The notes beneath the pieces are model-generated. The model saw only the letters and a list, made by a program, of their open reading frames with translations, made no database searches and had not been told where the DNA came from. Source: Myxococcales bacterium (GTDB lineage: Bacteria; Myxococcota_A; Polyangia; Palsa-1104). From it: 64,000 nt of DNA. Made by a program: the position numbers and the translations under genes. Shown piece after piece: positions 19,111-31,500 of the stretch. Location: contig PNAM01000036.1 in NCBI GenBank assembly GCA_003170275.1, positions 6,846 to 70,845 on the forward strand, in the 5' to 3' direction. How positions within the stretch are numbered: the stretch's first letter is position 1; each line of letters begins with the position of its first letter.

Positions 19111-22100
19111 CGCACACCTCCTGACGGCGCAGGAGGAAGCGCAGCGACGGCGCGCGCCAGCTCGGCGGCGACTTGTTGCTCGAGCCCTGGCGCCTGGTCG
19201 CGCGGGCCCTCGGCGGTGGTCGAGGCGATGATGAAGTTGTTGCGTTGGTCGACGATCCGCCCGTCGATGCGCACGCGATCGCCGGTGAGCACGATGCGCG
19301 TCTCGACGAACGCCGGCACCGCCTGCTTGTTCTTCGGCGCCACCGGCGGCGGCACCGCCGACGGCGAATCGGGCACCCATACCACCCCCGTCGCTGCCAG
19401 CTGTTGCGCGACCTTCTGCGGCGCCTCGTTCACCGTCTTGGGATCCATCTTCGCGACCTTGGGCGCGTGCCCCTTCATCTTCTTCTCGTACTCGGCCAGG
19501 CTCGGGTGATCGTCCTCGAGCTCGGCGGCATCCGACTCGGACACCTTCGGGTTGAGCTGCTTGCCCAGGTTGATCGCCAGCTGCGTCTCGAGCTGGAACA
19601 GATCGGCCATCTTGCCGTCGACGTGATCGGCGAGCAGCACCTTGTTGGTCGCCACGTCGACCAGGCGCGCGTCCATGCGAATGCTCGTGCCGTCGGACTG
19701 AAAGCTGCCCACCACCAGCGCCTTGGCGCCGATCTGCTTGCCCGCCTGCTTGACCGTGTCGCCGCTCTCGGAGAACATCTCGGTGAAGCGCTTCTCGGTC
19801 ATCACCTTCTCGATCGCCAGGCGCTCGACCTGCGGCACGCCCAGCTTGCGCAGATCGCCCGAGAGCGCCTCGGCGATCCCGCCGGCGAGCCAGTCGTCGC
19901 TCGCGCGCCTGGACGAGTTGGTGAACGGCAGCACCGCCGCGTTGGCGGTCGCCTCGGCGCTCTTCTTGAGGTCCGCGTAGCCGGCGGCGAAGGTCGGATC
20001 GGCCGCGCTCGCCTTGGCGATCTGCGCCTTGGCCTCGGCGGTGTCGCCCCTGGACAGCGCCACCTGCGCGCGCGCGACCGCCTCCAGACTGCCCAGCGCC
20101 GGCGCCTGACTCTTGAAGAACGCGTCCTTGCTCGGTCCGCTCGCGCCCGCGTAGTCGCTCAGCAGATCGAGCGCCAGCTTGCGCTCGATGTTGAACAGAT
20201 CGTCGAGCCTGCCCGACGACTCGCCGGCGCGCAGCACGGTGCCGCTCACCACCGCGACCAGCCGGCCGAGCACGCGGATCTGCCCGTTGACGATCTGATA
20301 CGAGCCGACCACCAGCGCGTCGGCGCCGACGATCTTGCCGACCTCCGGCGCGGCCTTGTCGTCGGGCGAAGTGAGCTGCTGCAGGCGCACCTCGTCGAAC
20401 GCCTTCTGCAGCTGCGCGCGCTCGACCACGCGGATGCCGCCCAGCTTGGGCAGATCGCTCGACAGCGCCTCGGCGATGCCCACGGAGAGCCATTGGTTCT
20501 TCGGATCGCGCCCGCTGTTGTCGAACGCGGTGACGCCGACCACCTTGGCGGGCTTGTGCTCGTCGCCGGGCTGCTCTTTGGCTTCCTTCTTGGCCTGCGC
20601 CTCGAGACGGCGCGCCTGGTCGTCCTCGGTCGCAGCGCCCTTCTCGTCGCCGAGGCCGGCGAGCGCCTTGGCGAGCAGCGCGTGCGGCTCGAGCTGGCCC
20701 GGCTGCAGCGCGATCGCGCGCTCGAGCGCCGCGCGCGCCGAGCCGTGATCGCCCTTCTGAACGGCGATGCGGCCGAGCGCGGTGAGCGCGTCAAAATAAT
20801 TGGGCGCGAGCGTGACCGCGTGGCCGTAGGCGGCCTGCGCCTCGTCGAGCGCGCCGCCCGCTTCGGCGATCTGCCCGCGCACGTACGAGGCCTCGGGCGT
20901 GCGATCGTCTTCGCCACCGGCGGCCCCGAGCGCCTCCTTGGCAGCCGCCGCCTGCGTCGGGCCGGCCGCGATGCGAATGGCCGCCAGATCGACGCGCGCC
21001 GCATGTCCCACTCTTCCCGAGCGCTCGGCGAGCGCCTTCAGCGCCTTGTCGGCATCGGCGGTCTTCTTGGCCAGCGCGCTCGCCACGGCCAGACCGATCT
21101 TCGGCAGGTCGTCTTTCGGCGCGCGCCGCGCAGCATCGGTGAACGCCGCTGCCGCCGCTGCCGCGTCGTCGGACAGGAGCGCGACCACGCCGAGCGCCTG
21201 CGACGCGTTGGGCTTGTCGGGCGTCGCCGCGAGCGCCTTCTCCAGCGCGTTCTTGGCCTGCGGCAGTCGGCCCGCGCCGATCTCCACCAGCCCGCGGTTG
21301 TAGGCGGCGCGCGCATCGTTGGCCGGCGCGCCGTCGAGCTCGCGGCGCGACTGCTCGTATTCGCCGCGCTCCGCCAGGTACACCGCCACCTGGTTGCGCG
21401 CCGAGCCCTCGTCGGGCGCGACCGGCAGGCCCGCGTCGTAGCCGTAGGTTGGCACCAGGTATGGCGCGAGGTGCGGCCGTTCGTAGCGCGCGTCGCCCGC
21501 CGCGCGCTTGCTCTTCGACAGGAACCGCGTGAGCGCTCGCTCGGCGCCGGTCGAGTCGCCGGCGCGCGAACGGGCCACCGCCTCCAGGTACGCGGCCTCG
21601 TGATCGCGCGGCGCGAGCTGCACCAACCGCTCGAGCGTCTTGGCGGCCTTCTCGTTGCGGCCGAGCTCGAGCTGCACGCGGCCGAGCATGCCGAGCACGC
21701 GCGTGTCGCCCGGCGTGGCCTTGACCGCGCGCTCGAGCTCGTCGGCGGCCGGCTCCATCTTCTTGTCCTCGAGCAGGATCTCGCCGAGCGCCGCGTGCGC
21801 CTCGCCGTCGTCGGCCGGGATGCGCGCCTTCTGCAGATGCCCGAGCGCCCCCGCTTTGTCGCCGAGCCGCAGCTTGGCCAGCCCGAGGAAGCGCTGCGTG
21901 TCGCCCACGCCGGCCAGCTCCGGCTTGTCGAGCCGCTCGACCGCCTCCTTCAGCTCGCCGAGGCGCATGCGCGCGAGCGCGCCCATATACGCGAGCTCCT
22001 TGTCGACGCCCGGTAGCTTGGAGCTCTCGGCCTCGTCGCGCGCGACCTTCCAGTTGCCGCGCGTGTAGGCGCCGAGCGCCTTGGCCACCTGATCGAACGG

Positions 22101-22466
22101 CAGCGCCGCCTTCTCCGCGTCGGCGAGCTTGGCCTCGAGCGCGGGAACGGTCTTCTTGAGCTTCTCGATCTTGGCATCGATGCTCTTGAGCACCGCCACG
22201 TCCGGCAGCGCCGCCGGCGCGCCCTCGGCAGCCGGCGGGGCCTCGTTCGCCTTGGCGCGATCGGCGTCGAGCGCGGCGAGCTGCTCGTTGGCCCGGGCCA
22301 GCTTCTTCTTCGCCGTCTCGACCGGCGCGCGCCCCTTTTTCAGCTCGCGCTCGATCTTCGGCGCTACGTCCTTGAGCTCGCGCGGCACGGTCGCGCCCGA
22401 AGCGCCCGAAGCGATCGACACGAACGCGCACAACATGGTGCCGATCCCCGCCCCCCGAAGTCGCAT
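19107..22466 (-). CDS. Large TPR protein with tandem CsgG-like domains
   Basis: Envelope protein of 1119 residues. After a signal peptide (to about 24) and a helical coiled region (about 30-125), residues 130-620 are successive TPR-like helices (AHAALGEILLEDKK, PNASQALGVVALL, NYFDALTALGRIAVQKGD). Three CsgG/FlgO-like modules follow: about 640-770 (VVGVTAFDNSGRDPKNQWL, IAEALSSDLPKL, ADALVVGSYQ), about 838-960 (NAAVLPFTNSSRRASDDWL, AKALVVGSFQ) and a partial one near 1030-1105. Such domains sense or assemble with outer-membrane lipoproteins in other systems. It follows the kinase gene by two bases, with AGGAGAGG before the ATG. Role unknown; probably a periplasmic scaffold. Confidence 0.8.
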   Translation of the reverse strand: MRLRGAGIGTMLCAFVSIASGASGATVPRELKDVAPKIERELKKGRAPVETAKKKLARANEQLAALDADRAKANEAPPAAEGAPAALPDVAVLKSIDAKIEKLKKTVPALEAKLADAEKAALPFDQVAKALGAYTRGNWKVARDEAESSKLPGVDKELAYMGALARMRLGELKEAVERLDKPELAGVGDTQRFLGLAKLRLGDKAGALGHLQKARIPADDGEAHAALGEILLEDKKMEPAADELERAVKATPGDTRVLGMLGRVQLELGRNEKAAKTLERLVQLAPRDHEAAYLEAVARSRAGDSTGAERALTRFLSKSKRAAGDARYERPHLAPYLVPTYGYDAGLPVAPDEGSARNQVAVYLAERGEYEQSRRELDGAPANDARAAYNRGLVEIGAGRLPQAKNALEKALAATPDKPNASQALGVVALLSDDAAAAAAAFTDAARRAPKDDLPKIGLAVASALAKKTADADKALKALAERSGRVGHAARVDLAAIRIAAGPTQAAAAKEALGAAGGEDDRTPEASYVRGQIAEAGGALDEAQAAYGHAVTLAPNYFDALTALGRIAVQKGDHGSARAALERAIALQPGQLEPHALLAKALAGLGDEKGAATEDDQARRLEAQAKKEAKEQPGDEHKPAKVVGVTAFDNSGRDPKNQWLSVGIAEALSSDLPKLGGIRVVERAQLQKAFDEVRLQQLTSPDDKAAPEVGKIVGADALVVGSYQIVNGQIRVLGRLVAVVSGTVLRAGESSGRLDDLFNIERKLALDLLSDYAGASGPSKDAFFKSQAPALGSLEAVARAQVALSRGDTAEAKAQIAKASAADPTFAAGYADLKKSAEATANAAVLPFTNSSRRASDDWLAGGIAEALSGDLRKLGVPQVERLAIEKVMTEKRFTEMFSESGDTVKQAGKQIGAKALVVGSFQSDGTSIRMDARLVDVATNKVLLADHVDGKMADLFQLETQLAINLGKQLNPKVSESDAAELEDDHPSLAEYEKKMKGHAPKVAKMDPKTVNEAPQKVAQQLAATGVVWVPDSPSAVPPPVAPKNKQAVPAFVETRIVLTGDRVRIDGRIVDQRNNFIIASTTAEGPRDQAPGLEQQVAAELARAVAALPPAPSGGVR

Positions 22467-22468
22467 CG

Positions 22469-23650
<1,182 letters not shown>

Positions 23651-23668
23651 GGCGTTGGCCGATCGAGC

Positions 23669-26443
23669 TTACTTCATCCAGATCAAATTGTTCGCCGCGT
23701 CGAGCCGCGCTTCGCCCGCGCGCTGGCCACCCTCTGATTCGGCGGTGTCGTGCTCCGGCGCGGTGCCGGCGATCGGTTTCACCTTCGGTTTTTTCGGCGC
23801 GGCGGAGGCCAGTCCGAGGGTCGAGAGCAGCTTCTTCGACTCCGCGCTGCCGCTCTTCTGCAGGTGCTTCTTCGCCTCGCCGCCGTGGCCGGCCATGTAG
23901 TGCACCACGCCCAGGTTGTGCTCGATCGACGCCGCCGCGCCTCCGTCGGCCAGCGCGCGCTCGTAGTCTTTGGTCGCGTCGTCGTAGCGCGCCAGCAGCG
24001 TGTCGATGTTGCCCATATTGTTCGACGCCGCCGCACGCAACGGCCGCGTCAGCGCGGGCCCCTCGGCGAGCGACGCCAGCTCGTTGCGCGCCGCCTCGTA
24101 TTCGCCGCGCTTGCCGCGCGCGATCGCGTGCTCGAGCCGCTCGCCCGGCGTCGCCGACGCGCTCAGCGCCACCGGCTCGGGCATCGCCTGTCCCAGCTGC
24201 GACGCATCGACCAGCAGCAGCTTCCTGGTCTTGTCGGCGGGCACCTCGGGCGGCGATTCGGGCGCGTCCATCGGGAACGGCGGATAGGTGTGCCAGGCGT
24301 GCGGCACGTCGACGTAGGTCACCTTGGAGACGTCGCCCTGGTAGCGGCCGATCTCGTTCAGCCCCGCCGCCCACGCGGCCTTGAACCCGCCGTCGAGCCG
24401 CGTGATCTCCACCGGAATCCAGGCGTGCCCGTCGAGGTTGAGCACCTTGGCCGCGCCTCCCAGCCGCTCGGCGTGATCGGTGGTGAGCTCGGCGTCGATG
24501 GCGACGAAGATGTGCCCGGGAGTGAGCACCAGCTTGGCGTCCTGCCCGATCGACTGCACCAGCGACGCGTAGAGCACCGCCAGATCGTCGCAGTCGCCCA
24601 CCTTGCGCTTGAGCGTCTCGCGCGGGAACTGCACCGTGTCGATCGAGCGCTCACCGTAAGGCGAGAGCGCATCGCGGCTGTAATGCGTTCCGAGCGCGAC
24701 CACCGAATCGAACAGCGCCGCCGCCGCGCGAACCGCTGCCGGCACCGACGGGGGCAGGACCGACCCGAGGCGCGCGGCCTCCTGCGCGAACGCGTTGACG
24801 ATCGGATCCTTGGGCGTGACGAACGCCGCCACCGAGTCGGACTCGTTCCAGTCGATGGCGTTGCGATCCCACAGCACCAGCGGCTCGGTGAAGGTCTCGC
24901 GATGGTCGCCCTGCAGCACGGCCATGTCGGCGCGCGCCGGCCGCCGCTGCGTGACCTCGAGCAGCGCCTTGCGCTCGAGGACCAGCTTGAGCGGCACCTC
25001 GACGGTCTTGCCGGGCGCGATCGACTCCACGCGGATGGTCTGCGGGCCGCCCGACAGATCGCCGAGCGAGATCTCCAGGCGCACGTCGTCCGCGGCGCTC
25101 TTGCCGTCGTTGCGCAGCATCACCTTGCCGAGCGGCCGCTGTGCGTAGTAGCCGATGCGCGCCGGGAACAGATCGCCCAGCTTGACCTCGGCGATGCGCA
25201 CGCGCGACCCGTCCGCTTGCGACTGCTGCGCCGACCGTGGCGCGGTGTCGTTCTTGGCCAGTGGCGAGACGTAGCCTTCGAGCGAGCTCTTGCCGAGGAT
25301 CTTCTGGTAGAGCGGCGGATCGAGCTTCCACACCAGCTCCTTGCCGAGCTCGGCGACCGCCGCCTCGGTGCCGAACAGCTGCGCGGCGGCGAGGATCGCG
25401 CCGTCGCTGGTGCGGATCGCCTTGGCGGTCAGGCGCAGGCCCTGGCCGCCCGCCTTCTCGAACTTTCCGATCACCACCACGTCCGCCTTCTGCGCCTTGA
25501 CCTTGGCCAGATCGACGTGATCCGGATCGATCGCCGCGTGCGCGCTGGCGGTCGGCTCGAGGTACTTCGAGTTGGCCAACTCGGTCTCGAAGACGTCGGG
25601 CAGCATGCTCTCGAGCCACGCCAGGTCGGGCCGGCCGGTGCGGTTGGCGAACGTCGCGACCGCGACGGTGCGCCGCGCGACCGCGGTCTCGTCGTAGCGC
25701 GCCTCGATCACGTTGGCCGAGCGCCGCGCCACCACCAGATGCGCCGCCGCCAGCGCGGCCTCGAGCCTGGCGGTCTCCATGCCCGGCGCGGCGACATCGA
25801 TCATCGTCGAGTCCGCCGAGACGTAGCGCACCTTGGCCCATTTCACGCCCGGCACCTTGCCGAGCGCGACGGCCAGCGCATCGGCGGCCTTGGCCTCCTT
25901 CAGCCCGGACACGCGCACCTCCAACACCTCGCGCTTGGCGGCGTTGGTCTTGAGCGCCTCGAGCAGCGGCTCGAGCAGGTTCTTGGCCACCTTGCCCGAC
26001 GCGGCGCCGAAGTCACCCGGCGACTTGCCCTCGATCGAGTTGGCGTAGAAGATCCGTCCCGCGTCGACCGACAGCGCGCGCAGATCGATGCGCGCCGCGT
26101 GCACCGGATAGCTGATCCCGTACGGCGCCTGCTCGGTGGTCACCGAGATGCGCGCCACGATCAGCACGTCCGCGTGCAGCCCGGTCACCTGCAGCCCCTC
26201 GGTGTCGCCGTGCAACATGCGATCGATCGACACCTTGGAGCGCGCCTGCTCGGCGTCGTAGCGCTCGACCAGCGCGTAGCCGGCGGCGAGCAGCCCCTCG
26301 GCGAGCCTGGCCTCGCCCGCGCCGGCCGGCGACTTCTTGTCGTCGTGCGTCTCGTCGACCAATAAACAAATGCGCGCGGACTGCGCGAGCGCCGGCGACA
26401 CCCCCAGCAAGAGAGACAGCAGCACAACCGGTATTCTGAACAT
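23669..26443 (-). CDS. Exported multidomain protein with CsgG-like and transglutaminase-like domains
   Basis: Secreted or periplasmic protein of 924 residues. Signal peptide (MFRIPVVLLSLLLGVSPALAQ, start 26443; a longer reading lacks a signal and is rejected). Residues 22-175 and about 270-390 look like CsgG/FlgO-type modules (TVAVATFANRTGRPDLAWL, ADVVVIGKF). Then come beta domains (about 420-520), a transglutaminase-like core with Cys618 (VGDCDDLAVLYASL) and His673 (DGHAWIPVEI), and C-terminal TPR-like helices (about 800-905). The Cys-His pair suggests a working protease or crosslinking fold; the third catalytic residue was not identified with certainty. First gene of the eight-gene run, divergent from another CsgG/TPR gene. 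Confidence 0.8.
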   Translation of the reverse strand: MFRIPVVLLSLLLGVSPALAQSARICLLVDETHDDKKSPAGAGEARLAEGLLAAGYALVERYDAEQARSKVSIDRMLHGDTEGLQVTGLHADVLIVARISVTTEQAPYGISYPVHAARIDLRALSVDAGRIFYANSIEGKSPGDFGAASGKVAKNLLEPLLEALKTNAAKREVLEVRVSGLKEAKAADALAVALGKVPGVKWAKVRYVSADSTMIDVAAPGMETARLEAALAAAHLVVARRSANVIEARYDETAVARRTVAVATFANRTGRPDLAWLESMLPDVFETELANSKYLEPTASAHAAIDPDHVDLAKVKAQKADVVVIGKFEKAGGQGLRLTAKAIRTSDGAILAAAQLFGTEAAVAELGKELVWKLDPPLYQKILGKSSLEGYVSPLAKNDTAPRSAQQSQADGSRVRIAEVKLGDLFPARIGYYAQRPLGKVMLRNDGKSAADDVRLEISLGDLSGGPQTIRVESIAPGKTVEVPLKLVLERKALLEVTQRRPARADMAVLQGDHRETFTEPLVLWDRNAIDWNESDSVAAFVTPKDPIVNAFAQEAARLGSVLPPSVPAAVRAAAALFDSVVALGTHYSRDALSPYGERSIDTVQFPRETLKRKVGDCDDLAVLYASLVQSIGQDAKLVLTPGHIFVAIDAELTTDHAERLGGAAKVLNLDGHAWIPVEITRLDGGFKAAWAAGLNEIGRYQGDVSKVTYVDVPHAWHTYPPFPMDAPESPPEVPADKTRKLLLVDASQLGQAMPEPVALSASATPGERLEHAIARGKRGEYEAARNELASLAEGPALTRPLRAAASNNMGNIDTLLARYDDATKDYERALADGGAAASIEHNLGVVHYMAGHGGEAKKHLQKSGSAESKKLLSTLGLASAAPKKPKVKPIAGTAPEHDTAESEGGQRAGEARLDAANNLIWMK

Positions 26444-26499
26444 CGCGAGATCCCCCACCGTCGAGTGACAGCCCCGAAATTGTACGATACGCTTTGCCC

Positions 26500-28401
26500 G
26501 TGCGTCTAGCGCCGTTGTGGATGGGGATCCTGGGGTTGGCGTCATTTTCCTCGTTCGCACGCGCCGCGCCCGGCCGGCGGGTGAGCGTCGCGTCGTTTCG
26601 CGAGGCCAAACCCTCGTACAAGGGTCGGATCGCAGCCGACGAGCTGGCCGATCGGCTGGCGTTGGTGGGCTCGCTTGCCGTGGCCGATCGCGAGCATGTG
26701 CGCGAGGCCGAGAGGGCGCTCGGGTGGACCGCCGGTGAGGACGATCCCAACAAGCTGACCGGGCTCGGCAAGCGGCTTCAGTCCGACCTGGTGATCGGTG
26801 GAACGATCGAGGGCGACACGGTGCACGCCGTGCTGCTCCAGCCGCAGGCGGGCAAGCTCGAAAAGCTCGACGCCAAGGCCGCGGGCAGCCGTCCGGACCA
26901 GCTGGCGATCGCGCTGGCGAGAAAGCTGATCGAGCGCGAGAAGCTCGAGGTCCCCGCGCTCACGCTCACGACCATCGAGGGCACCGACGGGGCCAACAAC
27001 GACAAGGCGTACGAGACGTACGCGCAGGCGCGCGAGCAGCTGTTCGCCAGGCCGCCGCAGTACACGGCCGCGATCGCCGGCGCGCAGGCGGCGCTCAAGC
27101 TCGATCCGAAGATGGCGCGCGCCGGGGCGCTCGAGGCCTATGCGCGCCTCAAGGCCAACGATGTCGCGGCCGCCAGCGCGCCGGCCAAGGCCGCGGCCGA
27201 GGCGGCGCCGGGGATCCGCGAGGTGCGGCTGGTGGCTGCCCGCGCGCACGATTACAACGAGCGCGTCGATGCGGCGATCGCCGAGCTCCAGGCGGTGCTC
27301 TCGCTCGCGCCGCGCGACGCCGTCGCGCACACCAACCTCGCGCGGCTCTATGCGGTGAAGAAGCGCGACCAGGTGGCGGCGGCGCGCGAGTACGCGGCGG
27401 CGCTCGAAGCGGAGCCGGGCTGGGCCCTGCCGGCGTCGAACCTGGCCGTGTCGCAGCTCGAGCTCGGTCGCTCGGCCGAGGCGGTCAAGACGCTCGAGCG
27501 ACTACACCAGGAGAGCCCCGACGACCCGATCTTCGCGCTCCAGCTCGCGCGCGCGTTTCGCAAGGCCGATCGGCCGTCGGCCGCCATCCCCCTGTTGGCG
27601 CCGCTGGTGACGAGCAAGCCGAGCGACGTGGGCCTGCGCGTCGAGCTGGTCCAGGCGCAGGCCGAATCGGGTCACGCCGACGAAGCGAAGCGGCTGCTCG
27701 ATGCGGCGCCGCAGAAGCACGTGCTCTTGCAGACGGCGCGCGCGCGCATCCTGCTGGCGGCGGGGGACGTGCAGGGCGCGGTGCAGGTGCTCGAAGCGGG
27801 GCGCGGCGAGCTGTCGGCGGAAAAAAACGCCGAGTATCGGCGCAAGTACTTGCGCACGCTGGGCGTGGTGCAGCTCAAGCTGGGCAAGCCCGCCGACGCG
27901 GCCAAGACGCTGCGCGAAGTGGTCGACGAGGATCCGCTCGATGCCGAGGCGCTCTACGATCTCGGCCTCGCGCTCGACGCGACGAAAGATCCGGGCGCCG
28001 GCGCGCAGCTCGCCAAGGCGGCCAAGATCGCGCCGTACCTGGTGCCGCTGGTGCTCGCCGATGGGCGCGTCCGGCTGCTCGCCAACGACGCGCACGGCGC
28101 GGTCGAGAGCTATCGCGCCGCGCTCGCCGCGGGCGCGGACGATCCGCGCGTGCACCTCGGGCTCGGCGTGGCGCTGTGGCGCGACGGCAAGGTCGACGAC
28201 GCGATCGGCGAGCTCACGCGCGCCGCCGACACGGTCACCGACGGAGGATTGCAGGCGGAAGCAAACTACGATCTCGCCGAGGCGCAGCTCGCCGCGCACC
28301 ACGTCGTCGAAGCCAGGGCCGCCGCCGCCAAATACCTGCAGCTCGAAAAGCGTCCCGGGCAGGAAGCCCGTCTCGCGCGCGCACACGCGATCATCAAATG
28401 A
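26500..28401 (+). CDS. Exported TPR protein with N-terminal CsgG-like domain
   Basis: Protein of about 633 residues. The signal peptide (LWMGILGLASFSSFARA) is followed by a CsgG/FlgO-like domain (about 25-150: RRVSVASFREAKPSYKGR, LQSDLVIGGTIEGD) and then ten or more TPR-like helical pairs to the end (VAHTNLARLYAVKKRDQ, AEALYDLGLALD, PRVHLGLGVALWRDGK). The GTG at 26500 is chosen because it gives a basic residue before the hydrophobic core; TTG at 26494 or ATG at 26521 are possible. It is divergent from, and shares 56 bases of promoter region with, the transglutaminase-like gene, whose product has the same CsgG-like module. They probably belong to one system. Confidence 0.78.
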   Translation: MRLAPLWMGILGLASFSSFARAAPGRRVSVASFREAKPSYKGRIAADELADRLALVGSLAVADREHVREAERALGWTAGEDDPNKLTGLGKRLQSDLVIGGTIEGDTVHAVLLQPQAGKLEKLDAKAAGSRPDQLAIALARKLIEREKLEVPALTLTTIEGTDGANNDKAYETYAQAREQLFARPPQYTAAIAGAQAALKLDPKMARAGALEAYARLKANDVAAASAPAKAAAEAAPGIREVRLVAARAHDYNERVDAAIAELQAVLSLAPRDAVAHTNLARLYAVKKRDQVAAAREYAAALEAEPGWALPASNLAVSQLELGRSAEAVKTLERLHQESPDDPIFALQLARAFRKADRPSAAIPLLAPLVTSKPSDVGLRVELVQAQAESGHADEAKRLLDAAPQKHVLLQTARARILLAAGDVQGAVQVLEAGRGELSAEKNAEYRRKYLRTLGVVQLKLGKPADAAKTLREVVDEDPLDAEALYDLGLALDATKDPGAGAQLAKAAKIAPYLVPLVLADGRVRLLANDAHGAVESYRAALAAGADDPRVHLGLGVALWRDGKVDDAIGELTRAADTVTDGGLQAEANYDLAEAQLAAHHVVEARAAAAKYLQLEKRPGQEARLARAHAIIK

Positions 28402-28518
28402 CCCCGTGAGGACGCCTGGAGTCGCTCAAGGGCGACCTGTTCGTGGTGTTCTTGGTGGCGCGCTGGTGGTTGGTGCAATCACCGGGTTCAGCAGGCGCCG
28501 GGTCGTCTAGTCAGTCGG

Positions 28519-31500
28519 CTACCAGGTGTGGACGCCGGGCGGATTCACTCGGCCGATCAGCAGCGACACGTTGTAGATCGTGCCTCCGCCCGACTGGAGC
28601 ACCGACACGCTGATCACCTCGGCCTTGTTGTCCCCGTCGACGTCGATGAGGAGCGGCCCGCTCAGCAGCGTGGAGACCACGGCGTTCCCGGTGCCCGAGG
28701 CGCCACCACCGCTGCCAAAGCCGCCGCCTTCCAGTCGGCCCGGTGCGCCGAGCGCGCGGCCGGTGGACAAGAACACGCCTTCACCGACGAACAGATCGGC
28801 CTTGCCGTCGCCGCTGAGATCCGCGAGGCCGAGCTCGCCGATCCCGCTCTGGGTCGCCATCGCCTGCGGCATCGCGTCTCCGCAATCGGCGTAGTCCCAC
28901 GGCGGCGCGAAGCCGGAGGCGCCGGAGCCGTTCTTGTTGGGGCCGGGAATCGTGGCGATCGTGAGCGGGCTGGCAAAGTGCCCCGTGGCATCGCCGAACA
29001 GCCCGGTGAGAGTCTGCGTGTACATGCCGTTCTGGAACGTGGGCGGCACGCCTTGCATGATCATCACGTCCTGCTTGCCGTCCCCGTCGATGTCGCCGAG
29101 GCGGGCCACCACGCGCGCGGTCCACGGACCGTCGAGCGCAGCGCTCGGGCTGGCCGGCAGCGCGAAGGTGCCGGTGCCATTGTTGAGCATGGCCGCGACG
29201 CTCCAAGTTTCCGTCGGCGTGTTGGTGCTGGTGTCGAGTTGCCGCACAACCACCATCACGTCCTTGCCGGCCGCGGCGTCGAGATCGCCGACCACCAACT
29301 CGACGGCGTCGGTGCCGGTCGTGGCAGTGACCGGGTAGCTGGCGAGCCCGGCGAGGTTGAAGCCGCCGCCGGCCTTGCCCGGCAGCACCGCGATGCGCGC
29401 GCGCCGCGTCGATGCATAGTTCCACTGGCCGCTGCCCATGCCACCGCCGCCGAGGACCGCGCCCCACACAGTGCCGATCAGATCCGGGAACGCATCGCCG
29501 GTCACCTCGCGCACGTCGAAGTCGAGCACCGCGCGCGGCGCTCCCTGGCATGCGCCGTTGACGCAGATCTGGTTTGCAAAGCAGCTGCCGGTGCCACACT
29601 TGGGCACACAGCTGCCGGTCACACACACGGTGTTGTTGGTGCACGCTGCGCCGGTGCCGCACATGCAGGTCGTGCCCGAGCAGGTTTCGCCGCTATTGCA
29701 GGTGCCCCCACCGCAGGTGTTCCCGCACGCGCTGTTGTTGACGCACTGAGTCCCAGTGCCGCACGCCGCCCCGCTGCCACACACGCAGGTCCCAGTGCTG
29801 AAGTCGCAGCTGTTGTTGTTGGTGCAGTTGGTGCCGCCGCCGCATGGGGGCGTAGCGCTGCAGGTATTGTTCACGCAGTACGGCGCGCCGATGCTGCAGG
29901 CTGCGCCGTTGCACTGGCAAAGACCGCTCACCATGTCGCAGCTGCCGCCGTTTCCGCAGAATTGGGGGCTCGAGCTGCAATCGGGCACGCACGAGGTGCC
30001 GTTGCACAAGTTGCCCTTGGTGCAGGCTGCCCCGGTGGCGCCGCAGAACGGTCTGCAGCTAGAGCCGCCGACGTTGTTGGGGATGCACGAGGAGCTGGCG
30101 CCGCAAGGCGCCCCACCGCCGCAGCCGGCCGCGCAGGTATTCGTCGCTGCGTCCGCGCAGACCTGGCCCGGGCAAGACCCGGCCGTGCCGCAGGTCGCGA
30201 CGCAGAGGTTGGTGGTGAAGTCGCAGAGCGTCCCGCCAATGCAGCCGGTCACGCCGCACGTCTGGCCGCAGGTCGTTCCACCCACGCAGGTCTGGCCGCT
30301 GGTGCAGGGGCTGGCCGGGCAGTTGGGCTGGCACGAGGATCCGTTCACGCACGAGTTCGTTCCGGTGCACGCCGAGCTGCCGCCGCACACGCACAGCCCG
30401 GTCTTGTTGTCACAGCTGTTGCTATTGGTGCAGCTTCCGCCCTGGTTGCAGCCGGGGCTGACCTGGCACGCGCTGTTGACGCAGAACATGCCGCCCCCGC
30501 ACGCCGCGCCCGCGCCGCACGCGCACGCGCCGGTGTTGGAGTTGCAGGTGTTGCCGTTGGTGCACACTCCGGGGTTCTGGTTGCACGACTGCGTCGCGCT
30601 GCAGGCGCCGCTGATGCAGTTGGGCGTTCCGCCCGAGCAGGCCGGACCCGCGCCGCACATGCACAGACCGGTGGTCGCGCTGCACGCGCCGCTGTTCATC
30701 ATGCACATGCCAAAGCCGCTGCGGCAGTCGTTGGCGCAGGTGCCGCCCGAGCAGATCTGGGTCGCGTTGCAAACGTTGGCGCCGCACTGGTACGGATCGG
30801 GCGTGGCGGCGATCGAGACCACCGCGCCGAAGCCGCCCAGGCCGTCGCCGGGCAGATAGCCGAGCTGCGGATAGCCGGGCTGAAAGGTGGTGGTGTTGGC
30901 GACCGTGTAGTTGAGCACCAGGTCGGGTTTGTTATCCGCGTCGACGTCGGCGAGGCGCGCCTGCAGCACTTGCACCTGCGTGGTGGCGCCGAGCTTGGTG
31001 GTGATCGAGAACGTGGTAGGCGCGGCAAAGCCGCCCGCCGTGCCGAGCCACACCACCGCCTGGACCGGGCTGCTCGCGCCGCCGCCGCCGGTGCTGCCGA
31101 TGGCGACCACGTCCTGCTTGGCGTCGCCGTTGAGGTCGGCGGCGCGCAGCACCGTCACGCCGGCGAGCGGCGTCACGGCCGCGGTGGTCGAGGCGACCGA
31201 CGACGCGCACACCTGGTCGATGACCGCCGCCTGGTTGGCGTTGGCGATGCGCAGGCAGTTGTCGGAGAGGTTGGGGATGCCGTCGTTGTCGCTGTCGAGC
31301 GCACGATTGATGTTGGGCACCACCGCCGACGAGCTGATGGCGGTGAAGCGGGTCTGCAGCTTGGCGATCGCGTCGCTCGGCCGCACGCAGGCCTGCGCGC
31401 GCTTGATCAGATCGAGGCTGGCTGAGTCGATGGTGCCGGCCGGCGCGAGATCGGACTGCACGGTGTTGATGCGTTCCTGCAGAACGCCTTCGACCGAGCC

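Noticed and set aside
19173..22016. Long plus-strand reading frame opposite the TPR/CsgG gene
   Set aside because: Composition typical of an antisense shadow; the minus frame has recognisable TPR and CsgG-like motifs and a ribosome-binding site.
23750..26365. Long plus-strand reading frame opposite the transglutaminase-like gene
   Set aside because: Arg/His/Gln-rich translation without domains; it is the antisense shadow produced by strong third-position GC of the real minus-strand gene.
28402..28518. Possible small gene or terminator between convergent genes
   Set aside because: Only a 5-bp GTCGC/GCGAC repeat and no coding frame with a start and ribosome-binding site.
29549..30793. CRISPR-like or satellite repeats
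   Set aside because: Regular spacing comes from degenerate codons for Cys-rich protein repeats; no identical direct repeats with unique spacers.
28528..31425. Long plus-strand reading frame opposite the FG-GAP lipoprotein
   Set aside because: Low-complexity Ala/Arg/His translation; the minus-strand gene has a signal peptide, FG-GAP and Cys repeats.
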